Below, in pieces: positions 27,516 to 37,790 of a stretch of DNA of 64,000 nucleotides. The stretch is taken from positions 930,001-994,000 of the forward strand of contig NZ_RQFK01000026.1 in NCBI RefSeq assembly GCF_004770765.1, read 5' to 3'. Source of the stretch: Leptospira noumeaensis (GTDB taxonomy: Bacteria; Spirochaetota; Leptospiria; Leptospirales; Leptospiraceae). The translations under genes were made by a program, and so were the position numbers. Under the pieces are notes generated by a model that had not been told where the DNA came from, searched no databases, and was given only the letters and a program-made list of their open reading frames with translations. Numbering within the stretch: position 1 is the first letter of the stretch; every line of letters starts with the position of its first letter.

Positions 27516-28675
27516 TGTCCGAATTAAGCTCAAAAGCAGACCAACTCAAAAGACAAGCAGACCTAATTGGTCTAACAAGAGAAGCCGTGTTTACGGACGA
27601 ACAAGCCAAGGAAGTTTTACAAGGTAAAATTACCGATGGTTATCTAGTAAAAATTAAAATCGATCTGGACAGTTTGAACGGAATGGTTCTCATTCTTGTG
27701 TCCTCTATTCGTAAACATGTAATGGAACTTTATGCCGTAGTAGGGACTTCACCAACCTTTCGACGAATTCGTACCTTCGCAGATCATGTTCAAATTTCAA
27801 CTGACTTAGGTGATATTGGAAAAACCGGCGGATATGATCCTGCTATATCTGAAAATATTGGGCGTGCTGTCCACAGAGCGTTCACCAAAGAGAAGTTAGA
27901 GGAACTACTTCCCCTTTGGCAAAAAAAAGACCCTTCCCATATCTCTGAACTTTTGGAAATGCCAATCCTCGCTGCAACCAAAGGAAGAAATATAAAACTC
28001 CAAGCAGAAGTGGATAAACTTTCTACAGCAAAGTTTCGTTATGAAAATCCTATGAAAGGTGTAATCCTTCCGATTCCTAAACCAGATGATGAAACTCCAA
28101 CCGCGAAAGATGCTTCTGTCCCGGGAGTTTCCACCGAACCAACCAGAGGTGAACTTTCTCCACTGGATCGTCAAATTGCTCAATACCGAACTGCCTTCCC
28201 TAAAGAACTAAATATGAAAACGGTCATTTCACCTATCAATGGTGTGGAGTTTGATAATTTAATGGAAGGGATGGAGATTTTATTTCGGGTACCAACGGAA
28301 ACCCCGGAAGGTTTAACCAATGCAGAAATTCTCGGACTCATTGATGAGGAAGGAAAAATAAAAAAAGATCCAGTGGTCGGAAAGTTTCTCGGAATTGCGG
28401 GAAATAAAACAGAATACCATATCTTTGCCGAAGGCCCAAATCAATACTTATTACATTCAGTAGAAGAACATCCTGTAAAGGTTGCCATTCCTAAACCAAC
28501 AGGTATGACAAACTCAACAAACAAAGGTGCAGCGAGCCAAGGTGCTAAGAAAAAAACGGGGAATGCTCAGGCCCAAGAATCAAAATCATCAGGCAGCAAC
28601 TTGTTTATGTTAATGGGTGCCTTTGTGACGCTTGTACTTTTTGGGGTTTTGATTTTTGTGATGGTGATCTTATAA
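27515..28675 (+). CDS. tail-anchored membrane protein of unknown function, 386 aa
   Basis: The ATG overlaps the stop of the GHKL ATPase gene by one base. The protein has no signal peptide. It has a soluble N-terminal domain (about 1-180), a Pro-rich linker (about 185-225), a second domain (about 225-325) and an Ala/Lys/Ser-rich spacer. It ends in a single hydrophobic helix (LMLMGAFVTLVLFGVLIFVM, about 365-384). No family is recognised. The coupling suggests that it anchors, or is controlled by, the preceding ATPase; this is inference. Confidence 0.7.
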   Translation: MSELSSKADQLKRQADLIGLTREAVFTDEQAKEVLQGKITDGYLVKIKIDLDSLNGMVLILVSSIRKHVMELYAVVGTSPTFRRIRTFADHVQISTDLGDIGKTGGYDPAISENIGRAVHRAFTKEKLEELLPLWQKKDPSHISELLEMPILAATKGRNIKLQAEVDKLSTAKFRYENPMKGVILPIPKPDDETPTAKDASVPGVSTEPTRGELSPLDRQIAQYRTAFPKELNMKTVISPINGVEFDNLMEGMEILFRVPTETPEGLTNAEILGLIDEEGKIKKDPVVGKFLGIAGNKTEYHIFAEGPNQYLLHSVEEHPVKVAIPKPTGMTNSTNKGAASQGAKKKTGNAQAQESKSSGSNLFMLMGAFVTLVLFGVLIFVMVIL

Positions 28676-28679
28676 TAGA

Positions 28680-31283
28680 TCACCCGGCCACTACAATATT
28701 GACGAGTTTTCCCTTCACATAGATTTCTTTTTTGATCTCTTTGCCTTCCCAAAATGGTTTTGCTTTTTCTACGGCTTTGGCAAGATTCAAAACTTCTTTT
28801 TCTTCTATGTCACGAGGGGCAAGGAACTCTCCTCGCATCTTTCCATTCACTTGCACCACAATGGTTATATTGGCATCTACTAAATACTTCTCTTCCCATT
28901 TCGGATAAGGATGGTAAGCTAGCGATTCTTTATAACCAAGTTTGGCCCAAAGTTCCTCTGCTAAATGGGGAGCAAAAGGAGAAAGTGCGAGAACAAAAGG
29001 TTCCAATACTTTTTTAGGTTTTCTTGGATTACTTGTGAACTCATTGATGAAGATCATCATTTGCGATACGGCTGTGTTGAATGAGAAGTGATCGATATCG
29101 TCTTTTACTTTTTTAATCGTACGATGAAGGGTTTTAAGTTCTGCTTCATTTGGTTCGATATCTTCTACAAAGAAAGATTCGTTTTCACCAGAATGAAAGA
29201 GTCTCCAAACTCGATTTAAAAATCGAAAGACTCCATCCACTCCGTTTTTACTCCAAGGTTTGGACATTTCAAACGGACCCATAAACATTTCAAAAAGTCG
29301 GAGTGTGTCAGCTCCAAATTCGGAAACCACATCATCTGGATTGACAACGTTTCCACGGGACTTTGACATTTTTCCTTTGTCTTCTCCAAGAATGAGACCT
29401 TGGTGGACTAATTTTTGGAAAGGTTCTGGGGAAGAAACATGGCCTAAATCAAAAAGAATTTTGTGCCAAAATCTAGAGTATAACAAGTGCAATACGGCGT
29501 GTTCTGCCCCACCCACATAAACTTCCACAGGCATCCAAGCCTTTTCAAGTTCAGGATCAATGAGTTTCTCGTTGTTTCTTGGATCGATATAACGGAGATA
29601 ATAATAACAAGAACCTGCCCACTGCGGCATGGTATTGGTTTCTCTTTTTCCCACTTCACCTGTTTCAGGATCTGTATAAACAAGCCAATCTTTTGCTAAG
29701 GCAAGAGGAGATTCACCAGTACCCGAAGGTTTGAATTCTTCTAAGTCAGGTAATACTAAAGGAAGTTCTGATTCAGAGAGGGCTTTCGGAGTTCCATCAG
29801 CAAAGTGAACGAGTGGAATGGGTTCTCCCCAATACCTTTGTCTAGCAAAAAGCCAATCTCTGAGTTTGAATTGGATTTTTTTGCGACCAATTCCTTTTCC
29901 TTCGGCCCAAGTGGACATTGTTTGGAAGGCGTCTTTATAAGATTTACCATCTAACTTAACTTCTGCGGAAGAAGAGTTGATACAAACAGAGTCTTTCGAA
30001 TCAAAAGCAAGGTTTGGTTCCATTTTTCCATCGATCACTTGTTTGATCGGAAGTTGGAACTTCACGGCAAAGTCATAGTCTCTTTGGTCATGAGCAGGAA
30101 CGGCCATAATGGCACCAGTTCCGTAGGAGATTAAAACATAATCGGAAATATAAATCGGAACTTGTATAGAGGAATCTGTTGGCAAACTGGCATAAGATCC
30201 TGTAAAAACCCCGGTTTTATCTTTATTCAGTTCGGTTCGTTCCAAATCACTTTTTAAAGAACAATCTTTTTGGTATTTTTCGACTGCGGATTTTTGTTCT
30301 GCAGTGGTGAGTTCTTTTACCAAAGGATGTTCTGGAGCAAGGACAAGGTAAGTAGCACCAAAAATGGTATCAGGTCTTGTTGTATAAACGGTGATGTCTT
30401 TGGAAACGCGCGGAACGTGGAAACTCAGTTCCAATCCTTCTGATTTCCCAATCCAATTTCTTTGCATCTCTAAGGTAGAGGTAGGCCATTCACAAAGGGA
30501 AAGGTCATTTAATAGTCGTTCGGCGTAGGATGTGATGCGCATCATGTATTGGCGCATGGGTTTTCTTTCTACAGAATACCCTTTGGAGGTCCATTCTTCC
30601 ACTTCTTCGTTGGCAAGAACGGTTCCGAGTGCTTCGCACCAGTTGACTGGGATATTGGCTTCGTAAACCAATCGGAAATGGGATAAAATATCTTCTTTTT
30701 CTTTGCGAGATTTGGACTTCCAATCAGCCGCAGAGAACTGCACACCTTTCGGAAGTTCTTTTCCTTCAAAAAAACTAGATCCTTCTCTTTCGAAGGTTTT
30801 GATCAGTTCTACAATGGGGACTGCTTTGTTTTGTTTTCTGTCAAAATAGGAATTGTAGATTTGCAAAAAAATCCACTGGGTCCAACGGTAATAATCAGGA
30901 TGTGTTGTGGAGATTTCTCTTTCCCAGTCGTAAGAAAGGCCAAGGCTTTTGATTTGGCGACGGAATGTATCAATATTGTTTTTTGTTGTGGTGCGAGGGT
31001 GGACACCGGTCGTCATCGCATATCGTTCTGCGGGTAAACCAAATGCGTCCCATCCCATGGGATGGAGGACTTCAAATCCTTCCATTCGTTTGAGTCGTGA
31101 AATGATGTCAGTGGCTGTATATCCCTCAGGATGGCCTACGTGAAGGCCAGCGCCACTTGGGTAAGGAAACATGTCTAAACAATAGTATTTAGGTTTGGTT
31201 GAATGGGCGTTTGTGCGAAAGGTCTGGTGGTCGTCCCAGTGTTTTTGCCATTTTTGTTCAATATCTTGGAATGGATAATTCAT
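28680..31283 (-). CDS. leuS: leucyl-tRNA synthetase
   Basis: This class I synthetase charges tRNA-Leu. The 867 residues are typical. The HIGH motif is PYPSGAGLHVGHPEGY (about 40-55), and the KMSKS loop is KMSKSRGNVV (about 636-645). The editing domain shows TTRPDTIFGATYLVLAPEH (about 302-320). The start ATG is at 31281-31283. The stop lies 4 bases beyond the convergent tail-anchored-protein gene. Confidence 0.97.
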   Translation of the reverse strand: MNYPFQDIEQKWQKHWDDHQTFRTNAHSTKPKYYCLDMFPYPSGAGLHVGHPEGYTATDIISRLKRMEGFEVLHPMGWDAFGLPAERYAMTTGVHPRTTTKNNIDTFRRQIKSLGLSYDWEREISTTHPDYYRWTQWIFLQIYNSYFDRKQNKAVPIVELIKTFEREGSSFFEGKELPKGVQFSAADWKSKSRKEKEDILSHFRLVYEANIPVNWCEALGTVLANEEVEEWTSKGYSVERKPMRQYMMRITSYAERLLNDLSLCEWPTSTLEMQRNWIGKSEGLELSFHVPRVSKDITVYTTRPDTIFGATYLVLAPEHPLVKELTTAEQKSAVEKYQKDCSLKSDLERTELNKDKTGVFTGSYASLPTDSSIQVPIYISDYVLISYGTGAIMAVPAHDQRDYDFAVKFQLPIKQVIDGKMEPNLAFDSKDSVCINSSSAEVKLDGKSYKDAFQTMSTWAEGKGIGRKKIQFKLRDWLFARQRYWGEPIPLVHFADGTPKALSESELPLVLPDLEEFKPSGTGESPLALAKDWLVYTDPETGEVGKRETNTMPQWAGSCYYYLRYIDPRNNEKLIDPELEKAWMPVEVYVGGAEHAVLHLLYSRFWHKILFDLGHVSSPEPFQKLVHQGLILGEDKGKMSKSRGNVVNPDDVVSEFGADTLRLFEMFMGPFEMSKPWSKNGVDGVFRFLNRVWRLFHSGENESFFVEDIEPNEAELKTLHRTIKKVKDDIDHFSFNTAVSQMMIFINEFTSNPRKPKKVLEPFVLALSPFAPHLAEELWAKLGYKESLAYHPYPKWEEKYLVDANITIVVQVNGKMRGEFLAPRDIEEKEVLNLAKAVEKAKPFWEGKEIKKEIYVKGKLVNIVVAG

Positions 31284-31311
31284 CGACTAACGTAGAGAAA
31301 GTGTAGTAATT

Positions 31312-31491
31312 CTACTTTCTCACGGAGTCGATGATTTTTACAAGCTTTTTGAAACTCTTGGACAAACAAACTTTGCAGAGATTGTATTGAAAGAGGTTAG
31401 TGACGGATCCACATTCCGCACAAGGTTTAAGATTGTTAATTTTCACATTCATAAAGTCTGCATTTTTTATCTGTGTATTGCATTCGAGCAT
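31312..31491 (-). CDS. small zinc-ribbon-like protein
   Basis: A two-CxxC protein: CAECG and CKVC are separated by about 12 residues, followed by a basic helix (LSKSFKKLVKIIDSVRK). This is a typical mini zinc ribbon. The open frame extends to a TTG at 31557, but no ribosome site supports that start. The ATG at 31491 (59 aa) has AGG about 11 bases upstream, and a later ATG at 31452 would still keep both Cys pairs. It lies 28 bases upstream of leuS, with an imperfect hairpin at 31295-31321 between them. The role is unknown; it may bind nucleic acid. Confidence 0.55.
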   Translation of the reverse strand: MLECNTQIKNADFMNVKINNLKPCAECGSVTNLFQYNLCKVCLSKSFKKLVKIIDSVRK

Positions 31492-31575
31492 TCTATATTT
31501 ACCTGTATGAGTCCGCTTATCGACAGTGCTGTTCATAACTCCCAAAATTCTCCCCAAAAGGGGAGAGGGGAAACA

Positions 31576-31794
31576 CTACGATGAAGTTACTTTATATGAA
31601 ACAAGCCCTTTGGGGTCAAAAAAAATTAGGATGTACGCCCAAAAAGATAAGTAAAAATTTGTCAGAATTTTTTCGAATCGGTGCAATATAGTTGGAACGA
31701 AAATGAAAATTAAAAAAATTATAACTGTTATGGAAAAAATTAAAAAATCGTTGTTAGGCGGTTTTTTTTCTAATAAATGCCCGTTATTAGTCAT
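31576..31794 (-). CDS. small putative membrane protein, 72 aa
   Basis: ORF with ATG at 31792-31794 encoding two closely spaced hydrophobic stretches (about 17-36, FLIFSITVIIFLIFIFVP, and about 47-58, FYLSFWAYILIF). No good ribosome site is visible, and the DNA is very AT-rich, which by itself favours hydrophobic translations. It may be a real small membrane protein or a chance ORF in the divergent gap before the ABC transporter genes. Confidence 0.35.
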   Translation of the reverse strand: MTNNGHLLEKKPPNNDFLIFSITVIIFLIFIFVPTILHRFEKILTNFYLSFWAYILIFFDPKGLVSYKVTSS

Positions 31795-31836
31795 GTCTTT
31801 TTTGTTAGGTGATAAAATCTTTGGGGGAAAAACCTA

Positions 31837-32613
31837 GTGTTGGAATTTAAAAATGTGTTTAAGTCATTTCACAATGAATCAGAAACGATTGATGTGTTGA
31901 AAAATATTTCATTTCGCATTGAAACGGGTGAATTTGTAGCGATTATAGGCCCGTCTGGCTCAGGTAAGTCAACACTTCTTGGTGTAGCGGCCGGTCTAGA
32001 TAAACCAGATACTGGGGTTGTGGCACTCGATGGAATTGATATCACAAAGGAAAATGAATCTAATTTAGCTGATTTACGTGCAGATAAGATTGGATTTATC
32101 TTTCAAAACTTCCAATTACTCCCTGGTCTCAATGCCATTGAGAATGTCGGGATTCCATTGTATTTAAAATCATCAATGACGGAAGGAGAGATTCTAAAAA
32201 AATCAGAAAAAATTTTAGAATCAGTGGCTATGGCTCACAGAGCTACTCACTTCCCAAAACAATTGTCAGGTGGTGAAGAACAAAGGATTGCCATTGCAAG
32301 AAGTTTTGTGAACGATCCAAAAATTATTTTTGCAGATGAACCCACTGCCAATTTAGATTTTAAAAATAGCAAAACGGTTTTAGATCTTTTGTTGTATAGA
32401 AACAAAGAACAAGGAACCACTCTTGTTGTTGTCACTCATGATCCGGATGTGGCAAAACTGGCAGATCGTGTTTTGGAAATGAAAGATGGGGAAATTATTT
32501 CGGATTCTAGGAATAAAAAGAAACCAGGTGCCGGTTCTTCTAAAAAACAAACCATAAAAAAGACCACCAAACAAAAGAATACGAACATTACTTCTAAGCA
32601 GGCGCGTCGATGA
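31837..32613 (+). CDS. ABC transporter ATP-binding protein, LolD/MacB type
   Basis: This 258-residue ATPase drives an FtsX-family permease encoded directly after it. Walker A is GPSGSGKST (about 38-46), the signature is LSGGEEQRIAIARS, and Walker B is IIFADEPTANLD. These match the LolD/MacB subfamily, which acts on lipoproteins or exported substrates by mechanotransmission. The second Glu of the signature replaces the common Gln. The C-terminus has a Lys-rich tail of about 30 residues not typical of LolD. The start is GTG at 31837 with GGGGGA upstream. The stop overlaps the permease start by 4 bases. Confidence 0.9.
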   Translation: MLEFKNVFKSFHNESETIDVLKNISFRIETGEFVAIIGPSGSGKSTLLGVAAGLDKPDTGVVALDGIDITKENESNLADLRADKIGFIFQNFQLLPGLNAIENVGIPLYLKSSMTEGEILKKSEKILESVAMAHRATHFPKQLSGGEEQRIAIARSFVNDPKIIFADEPTANLDFKNSKTVLDLLLYRNKEQGTTLVVVTHDPDVAKLADRVLEMKDGEIISDSRNKKKPGAGSSKKQTIKKTTKQKNTNITSKQARR

Positions 32614-35153
32614 AAGTTTCTTTATTTCGTTTTTACCTAAAACGTGAGCTTTTTTCTCGTTTTAGGTATTCACTCCTCATTGTAGTCTCCATTACTCTTG
32701 GTGTGGGTTCTGTGATTGGAATCCATTCTTACAAAGACAATACGGCAAATGCTATCAAAAGAGAGGCAAAATCGATTATGGGGGCCGATATTGCCCTCCA
32801 ATCTCCCCAAGAAATCACAAAAACAGCTGAAAAATTGGTAGAAACGAGCCTTCCTAATGGATCTGAAACCAGTGCTTCCATCCAATTTTTATCCATGATT
32901 TCCAATGAATCGGGGGAAGAAAACTCCCTTAGTTTTATCAAAGCGGTCGAAACCAATTACCCTTTTTACGGGGAAATGAAGACAGAACCAGAGTCCGCAT
33001 ATCATAATTTAAAACCAAACCAAGTATTACTCGATAAATCACTCGTAGAAAACTTAAAACTAAAAATCGGCGACCGTGTGCGATTGGGTGATAGTTTGCT
33101 AGTGTTAGCTGGTGTTGTGGTGAAGGAACCAGGTGCAGTGGGTTCCTTTGTGGGATCGGCTCCCGGTTCCATCATTTTAAGAGATACCGCAAATAGTACG
33201 GGGCTCGTGCAACGAGGAAGTCGGATTCGTTATACCATTTATGCGAAATTTCCAGATACTGTAGACAGTTTGGGTTGGAAGGACAAAGAGTTTGAAGCCC
33301 TGATCAAAGAAGATTTAACCATCTATCACAATACAGAAGTCAATTCCGGCTCCCAACAATTTATCAAAAACACATTCGATTATATGGCACTCCTGGCTCT
33401 TGCAGGTTTTTTCTTAGGTGCCATATCTGTTTATACAGCCGTTCGAACCAGGTTATTGGAAAAACGAAATGAAATTGCAATTCTTATGTGCCTTGGTGCC
33501 AAACCAAATGTGATTTTACTTTTGGTTTTTGCAGAAATATTCATTTTATCAATACTAGGAACCACACTTGGTCTTGTCCTTGGTTATGGGATCCAATCGG
33601 TATTACCTGATATCAGTGGTCTGATGTCAGTAGAAACTGGTATTGCCTTTGGCCTTTCTTTTTCTTCTCTGCTATGGAGTTTGGTGCTTGGAGTTCTGTT
33701 ACCACTTCTTATCTCCATTCCCCTTGTTTTAGAAACAAGATCTGTCAAACCACTGGCAGCTTTAAAAGAAGTAGAATCACAAACCAGTGGAAAACTTTCC
33801 ACATCCAAATGGCAATTTGGATCCTTTCTTTTGATTTATGTTTTGTTTACCAGTCTTGCTGTTCTCGAAACTGAAAGTATCTTTAAAGGAATCCTCTTTA
33901 CATTGGTTTTGTTAACCTTGCCAGTTCTAGTGTACGGATTGTACATTTTACTTGGACTTCTCATTACAAAAATATCGAAACTAGGATGGTTGTCCAAAGA
34001 ATGGAGCCTTGTGACAAAAAAAGTCACTCGTAAGTCGGGAGCACTTAGGCTTTCTATCATTGGTCTTGGATCCGCACTGTTCATCCTCACCTTATCACTC
34101 ATCTTACAGGAAAGTTTACTCGAACTGAGTGGGGCCCGTGAAATTGAACGTAGACCCAATATGTTTCTTCTCGACATCCGAGAAACACAGAAAGATGACC
34201 TACTAACGGCCATTAAATCCTTTCCTGTGGATAAACAGTTTTTAGCTCCTGTGATTGGGGCAAGGTTATCCAAAGTCAATGGAGAACCCATTAAAAAAGA
34301 AGATACGATCAAAAATGCAATGGATCGGAATTGGCGTGCTACCGCAAGAACCCGGGAATACTTTTTATCTTATCGGGACGAGTTGTATGATACGGAAGAG
34401 GTGACCAAAGGTTCCTGGTGGGACAATGCGGGGCGCAATGAAATTTCCGTGGAAAGGGATTTTGCAGGGTATTTGCAGGCGGGAGTGGGTGATGAACTCA
34501 CCTTCAATGTCCAAGGCCGGGAAGTTTCTGGAAAAATCACCAATTTACGTTCAGTGAACTGGGCGGATATGAAACCAAACTTTGTGGTTTTATTTTCCAA
34601 AGGAATTTTGGAGAAAGCCCCACGGTTTTATATCGTATCCTTACTCATTGATTCTGGGGAAAGCAGATACCAACTACAAAAGGTCATCGTAAATCAGTTT
34701 CCGAATATCACAGTGATTGATACGGAAAAAACCATCCAAGCCTTTATGGGTATTTTGGAAAAGGTCACACAGATGATGGCCCTGATGACCGCTTTTATTT
34801 TAGCCGCTTCTTTTGTTCTCGTTTTTACAACGTTATACGCCAGCCAATCCGAAAGAAAACGGGAGTTTGCCCTTTTACGAGTGATTGGCGCCAATAGTCG
34901 TTTTATGGTAAAACATTTCCTCAGGGAAGCATTGCTTGTTTCAGTGATTTCGTTTTTACTCGGACTGATTTATGCCGTTGTATCCAATGAAGTTTTGAAT
35001 CGGCTGGTTTTGGAGTTAAGAAGTGTTTATCCTTACAGACAACTGAGTTTGGTGTTTTTAGGAATTTGTCTAGTGACTGTGAGTTTGTATGCGTTTGGAC
35101 TTTTTAGTTTCTTTCGAATGCCAACGAAGACGGTCTTAAAGGAAATCAAATAG
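32610..35153 (+). CDS. ABC transporter permease, FtsX/MacB superfamily, double FtsX type
   Basis: This 847-residue inner-membrane protein has one N-terminal helix (about 21-41), a periplasmic MacB-like domain (about 45-240), three helices near 253-380, and additional central helices (about 400-505). A second periplasmic domain and a C-terminal FtsX unit (about 720-840) follow. This is the YbbP-like arrangement of two FtsX modules. It pairs with the ATPase upstream through an ATGA overlap. Possible roles are lipoprotein release or export of envelope components. No periplasmic adaptor gene is adjacent. Confidence 0.85.
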   Translation: MKVSLFRFYLKRELFSRFRYSLLIVVSITLGVGSVIGIHSYKDNTANAIKREAKSIMGADIALQSPQEITKTAEKLVETSLPNGSETSASIQFLSMISNESGEENSLSFIKAVETNYPFYGEMKTEPESAYHNLKPNQVLLDKSLVENLKLKIGDRVRLGDSLLVLAGVVVKEPGAVGSFVGSAPGSIILRDTANSTGLVQRGSRIRYTIYAKFPDTVDSLGWKDKEFEALIKEDLTIYHNTEVNSGSQQFIKNTFDYMALLALAGFFLGAISVYTAVRTRLLEKRNEIAILMCLGAKPNVILLLVFAEIFILSILGTTLGLVLGYGIQSVLPDISGLMSVETGIAFGLSFSSLLWSLVLGVLLPLLISIPLVLETRSVKPLAALKEVESQTSGKLSTSKWQFGSFLLIYVLFTSLAVLETESIFKGILFTLVLLTLPVLVYGLYILLGLLITKISKLGWLSKEWSLVTKKVTRKSGALRLSIIGLGSALFILTLSLILQESLLELSGAREIERRPNMFLLDIRETQKDDLLTAIKSFPVDKQFLAPVIGARLSKVNGEPIKKEDTIKNAMDRNWRATARTREYFLSYRDELYDTEEVTKGSWWDNAGRNEISVERDFAGYLQAGVGDELTFNVQGREVSGKITNLRSVNWADMKPNFVVLFSKGILEKAPRFYIVSLLIDSGESRYQLQKVIVNQFPNITVIDTEKTIQAFMGILEKVTQMMALMTAFILAASFVLVFTTLYASQSERKREFALLRVIGANSRFMVKHFLREALLVSVISFLLGLIYAVVSNEVLNRLVLELRSVYPYRQLSLVFLGICLVTVSLYAFGLFSFFRMPTKTVLKEIK

Positions 35154-35258
35154 AGAGAAGAAATTGTTTCTGAATCAGATCTTTTTTATATATGAGTTCT
35201 TTTGTAATACAAAGATGAGAATTTAAATTAAAAAAGGTTTTTCTTTCTGCTTAAAAAC

Positions 35259-35287
35259 AAAAAAGCCCGGGTAACATACCGGGCTTT
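35259..35287 (-). terminator. rho-independent terminator of fcpA
   Basis: The GCCCGG/CCGGGC stem (35265-35270 with 35279-35284) can be extended by three A-T pairs. On the minus strand it is followed by six T residues (35264-35259). It lies 26 bases after the fcpA stop. It may also stop convergent transcription from the permease gene. Confidence 0.85.
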
Positions 35288-35312
35288 CTCATTGAAAGAG
35301 ATGTTTTCGGGA

Positions 35313-36239
<927 letters not shown>

Positions 36240-36442
36240 TCAATATTTTGAAGGAATAGGTTTATCTATTTCTTCAATGAAAGTATCGGAATGGCAAGAG
36301 TCAATAATAACGAATTAAAGAGGAAAAAAACCTAATTGTGAACTTTTTCTTCCGATTCTCTTTGGTTTAAAGGGACATAAGTCCTGATTCGCCTAAAAAA
36401 TCTCATTCCTTGACAGCTTAGAGAATTCGAGAAGATTGCTCC

Positions 36443-37312
36443 TTGGAGATGAATTTATCCGAAATTACTGCCATCCGGGACGGAAATCCACAGTGCAAAA
36501 CCTGTGGCGGGGTTGGAATTACCTTAGCGGAACATGTTCGCGGCTCGCGTTCTGGCGCTCTTGTCCTCTGTCATTGTATTGGAAGTGACTGTAACACTTG
36601 TGAGTCGAAGGGGCAAGCCCCTTACATGACCTTTGATAGAAAGTTAGACAAAATGCTCCCTTGTGTTTGTCATAATGCAAGGTTTTCCCTCCGAAACCTT
36701 GAAAATTTGGTCGAAAAGGCCAACATTCCTGCCAGGTACCGTTTCCAATTTTTATCCAATATTGACATTGGAGATACAGTCAACGATCCCGATATGACCT
36801 TTATTGTAGCTCACGACTGGGCAAACGAACTCGTTCATAATTTTAAAAACGCTGATTTTTCGCCGCAAGGGTTTTATCTTTGGGGTGGGACAGGATCTGG
36901 GAAAACCTTACTTGCTTGTGTGATTTTGAACGAACTCATCTTTCGATTTGGTATTACTTGTAAGTATGCAAAAGTCAATAAAGACTTTTTGTCGGCCATT
37001 CGTGATACTTATCAATCCGATAGCGAAACCCATGGACAAGAACGTTCCATCGAAAGGGAATTTGCAAACGTAGATGTACTTGTGATTGATGACTTCGGTG
37101 TCCAAAAAGAATCCGAATTCAACAATCGAAAGTTATACGATCTGATTGATAGCCGTTATGAACAAGAAAAACTCACTCTTCTCACATCCAATCATTCGCT
37201 AGTCGAGTGGAGAGATCGTGGGCAAGGTCGCCTTTATTCCCGGCTCATGGAAATGACCAAAGAAATTGAACTCAAATGTCCCGATTATCGCACTAAGTTT
37301 GTAAAGAGGTAA
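36443..37312 (+). CDS. DnaC/IstB-like AAA+ ATPase with N-terminal Cys-rich zinc-finger region
   Basis: This 289-residue protein has a Cys-rich N-terminus (Cys near 18, 21, 46, 48, 53, 56, 76, 78). It includes CKTCGGVG, which copies the DnaJ CxxCxGxG repeat. A DnaC-type AAA+ domain follows, with Walker A GGTGSGKT (about 151-158), Walker B VLVIDDFG (about 212-219) and sensor region LLTSNH near 245-250. DnaC/DnaI proteins load the replicative helicase; IstB proteins assist transposition. No transposase is nearby, so helicase loading or another remodelling task is more likely. The start is uncertain: TTG at 36443 or ATG at 36449. Confidence 0.8.
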   Translation: MEMNLSEITAIRDGNPQCKTCGGVGITLAEHVRGSRSGALVLCHCIGSDCNTCESKGQAPYMTFDRKLDKMLPCVCHNARFSLRNLENLVEKANIPARYRFQFLSNIDIGDTVNDPDMTFIVAHDWANELVHNFKNADFSPQGFYLWGGTGSGKTLLACVILNELIFRFGITCKYAKVNKDFLSAIRDTYQSDSETHGQERSIEREFANVDVLVIDDFGVQKESEFNNRKLYDLIDSRYEQEKLTLLTSNHSLVEWRDRGQGRLYSRLMEMTKEIELKCPDYRTKFVKR

Positions 37313-37316
37313 GATT

Positions 37317-37790
37317 ATGAAATATTCCAACATTGCCTTTTTGTCTCTGGGTTCCAACATCGGTGACAGACACCATTTTATGGACCAGGCAATTTGGGAA
37401 ATTTCTACCTTACCAGAAGTGCAAATTTTACAGCAATCGGAACGGTTGGAAACGGCCCCACTGGAAAATACAAACCAACCATACTTTCTAAACCAAATTT
37501 TAAAAGTGATGGTATCTTCTGCTTTCACACTTCCTTGTTTACTCGATTCCCTCCAAGCCATTGAAGACAAACTCGGCCGTAAACGTAGATCTTGGAAAGG
37601 TCCTAGAGAAATTGATATCGATATCCTTACTTATGAAGCTGTCGTGATGAAAACAGATTTTTTACACCTGCCTCACCATTCGCTTTATTCAAGACCATTC
37701 ATCAAACAGCTATTAACTGATATGGGAGAAATTGGAGTGTATGCACTCTTTTTGGAACTAAACCATGAAAAACATTATTCTACAGTATAA
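37317..37790 (+). CDS. folK: 2-amino-4-hydroxy-6-hydroxymethyldihydropteridine pyrophosphokinase
   Basis: This folate-pathway kinase transfers pyrophosphate from ATP to the pterin. The 157 residues match. The family boxes SLGSNIGDR (about 10-18), PLENTNQPYFLNQIL (about 49-63) and GPREIDIDILTY (about 93-104) are visible. LPHHSLYSRPFIKQLL is the C-terminal box. It starts 4 bases after the DnaC-like gene, and its last 26 bases overlap the start of panB, suggesting one transcript for folate and pantothenate precursors. Confidence 0.95.
   Translation: MKYSNIAFLSLGSNIGDRHHFMDQAIWEISTLPEVQILQQSERLETAPLENTNQPYFLNQILKVMVSSAFTLPCLLDSLQAIEDKLGRKRRSWKGPREIDIDILTYEAVVMKTDFLHLPHHSLYSRPFIKQLLTDMGEIGVYALFLELNHEKHYSTV

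Noticed and set aside
31295..31321. Hairpin between the zinc-ribbon ORF and leuS as a terminator
   Set aside because: The stem is imperfect and not followed by a T-run; left as an unassigned inverted repeat.
33836..34312. Long minus-strand ORF within the ABC permease
   Set aside because: Antisense shadow of a permease with clear membrane and periplasmic domains.
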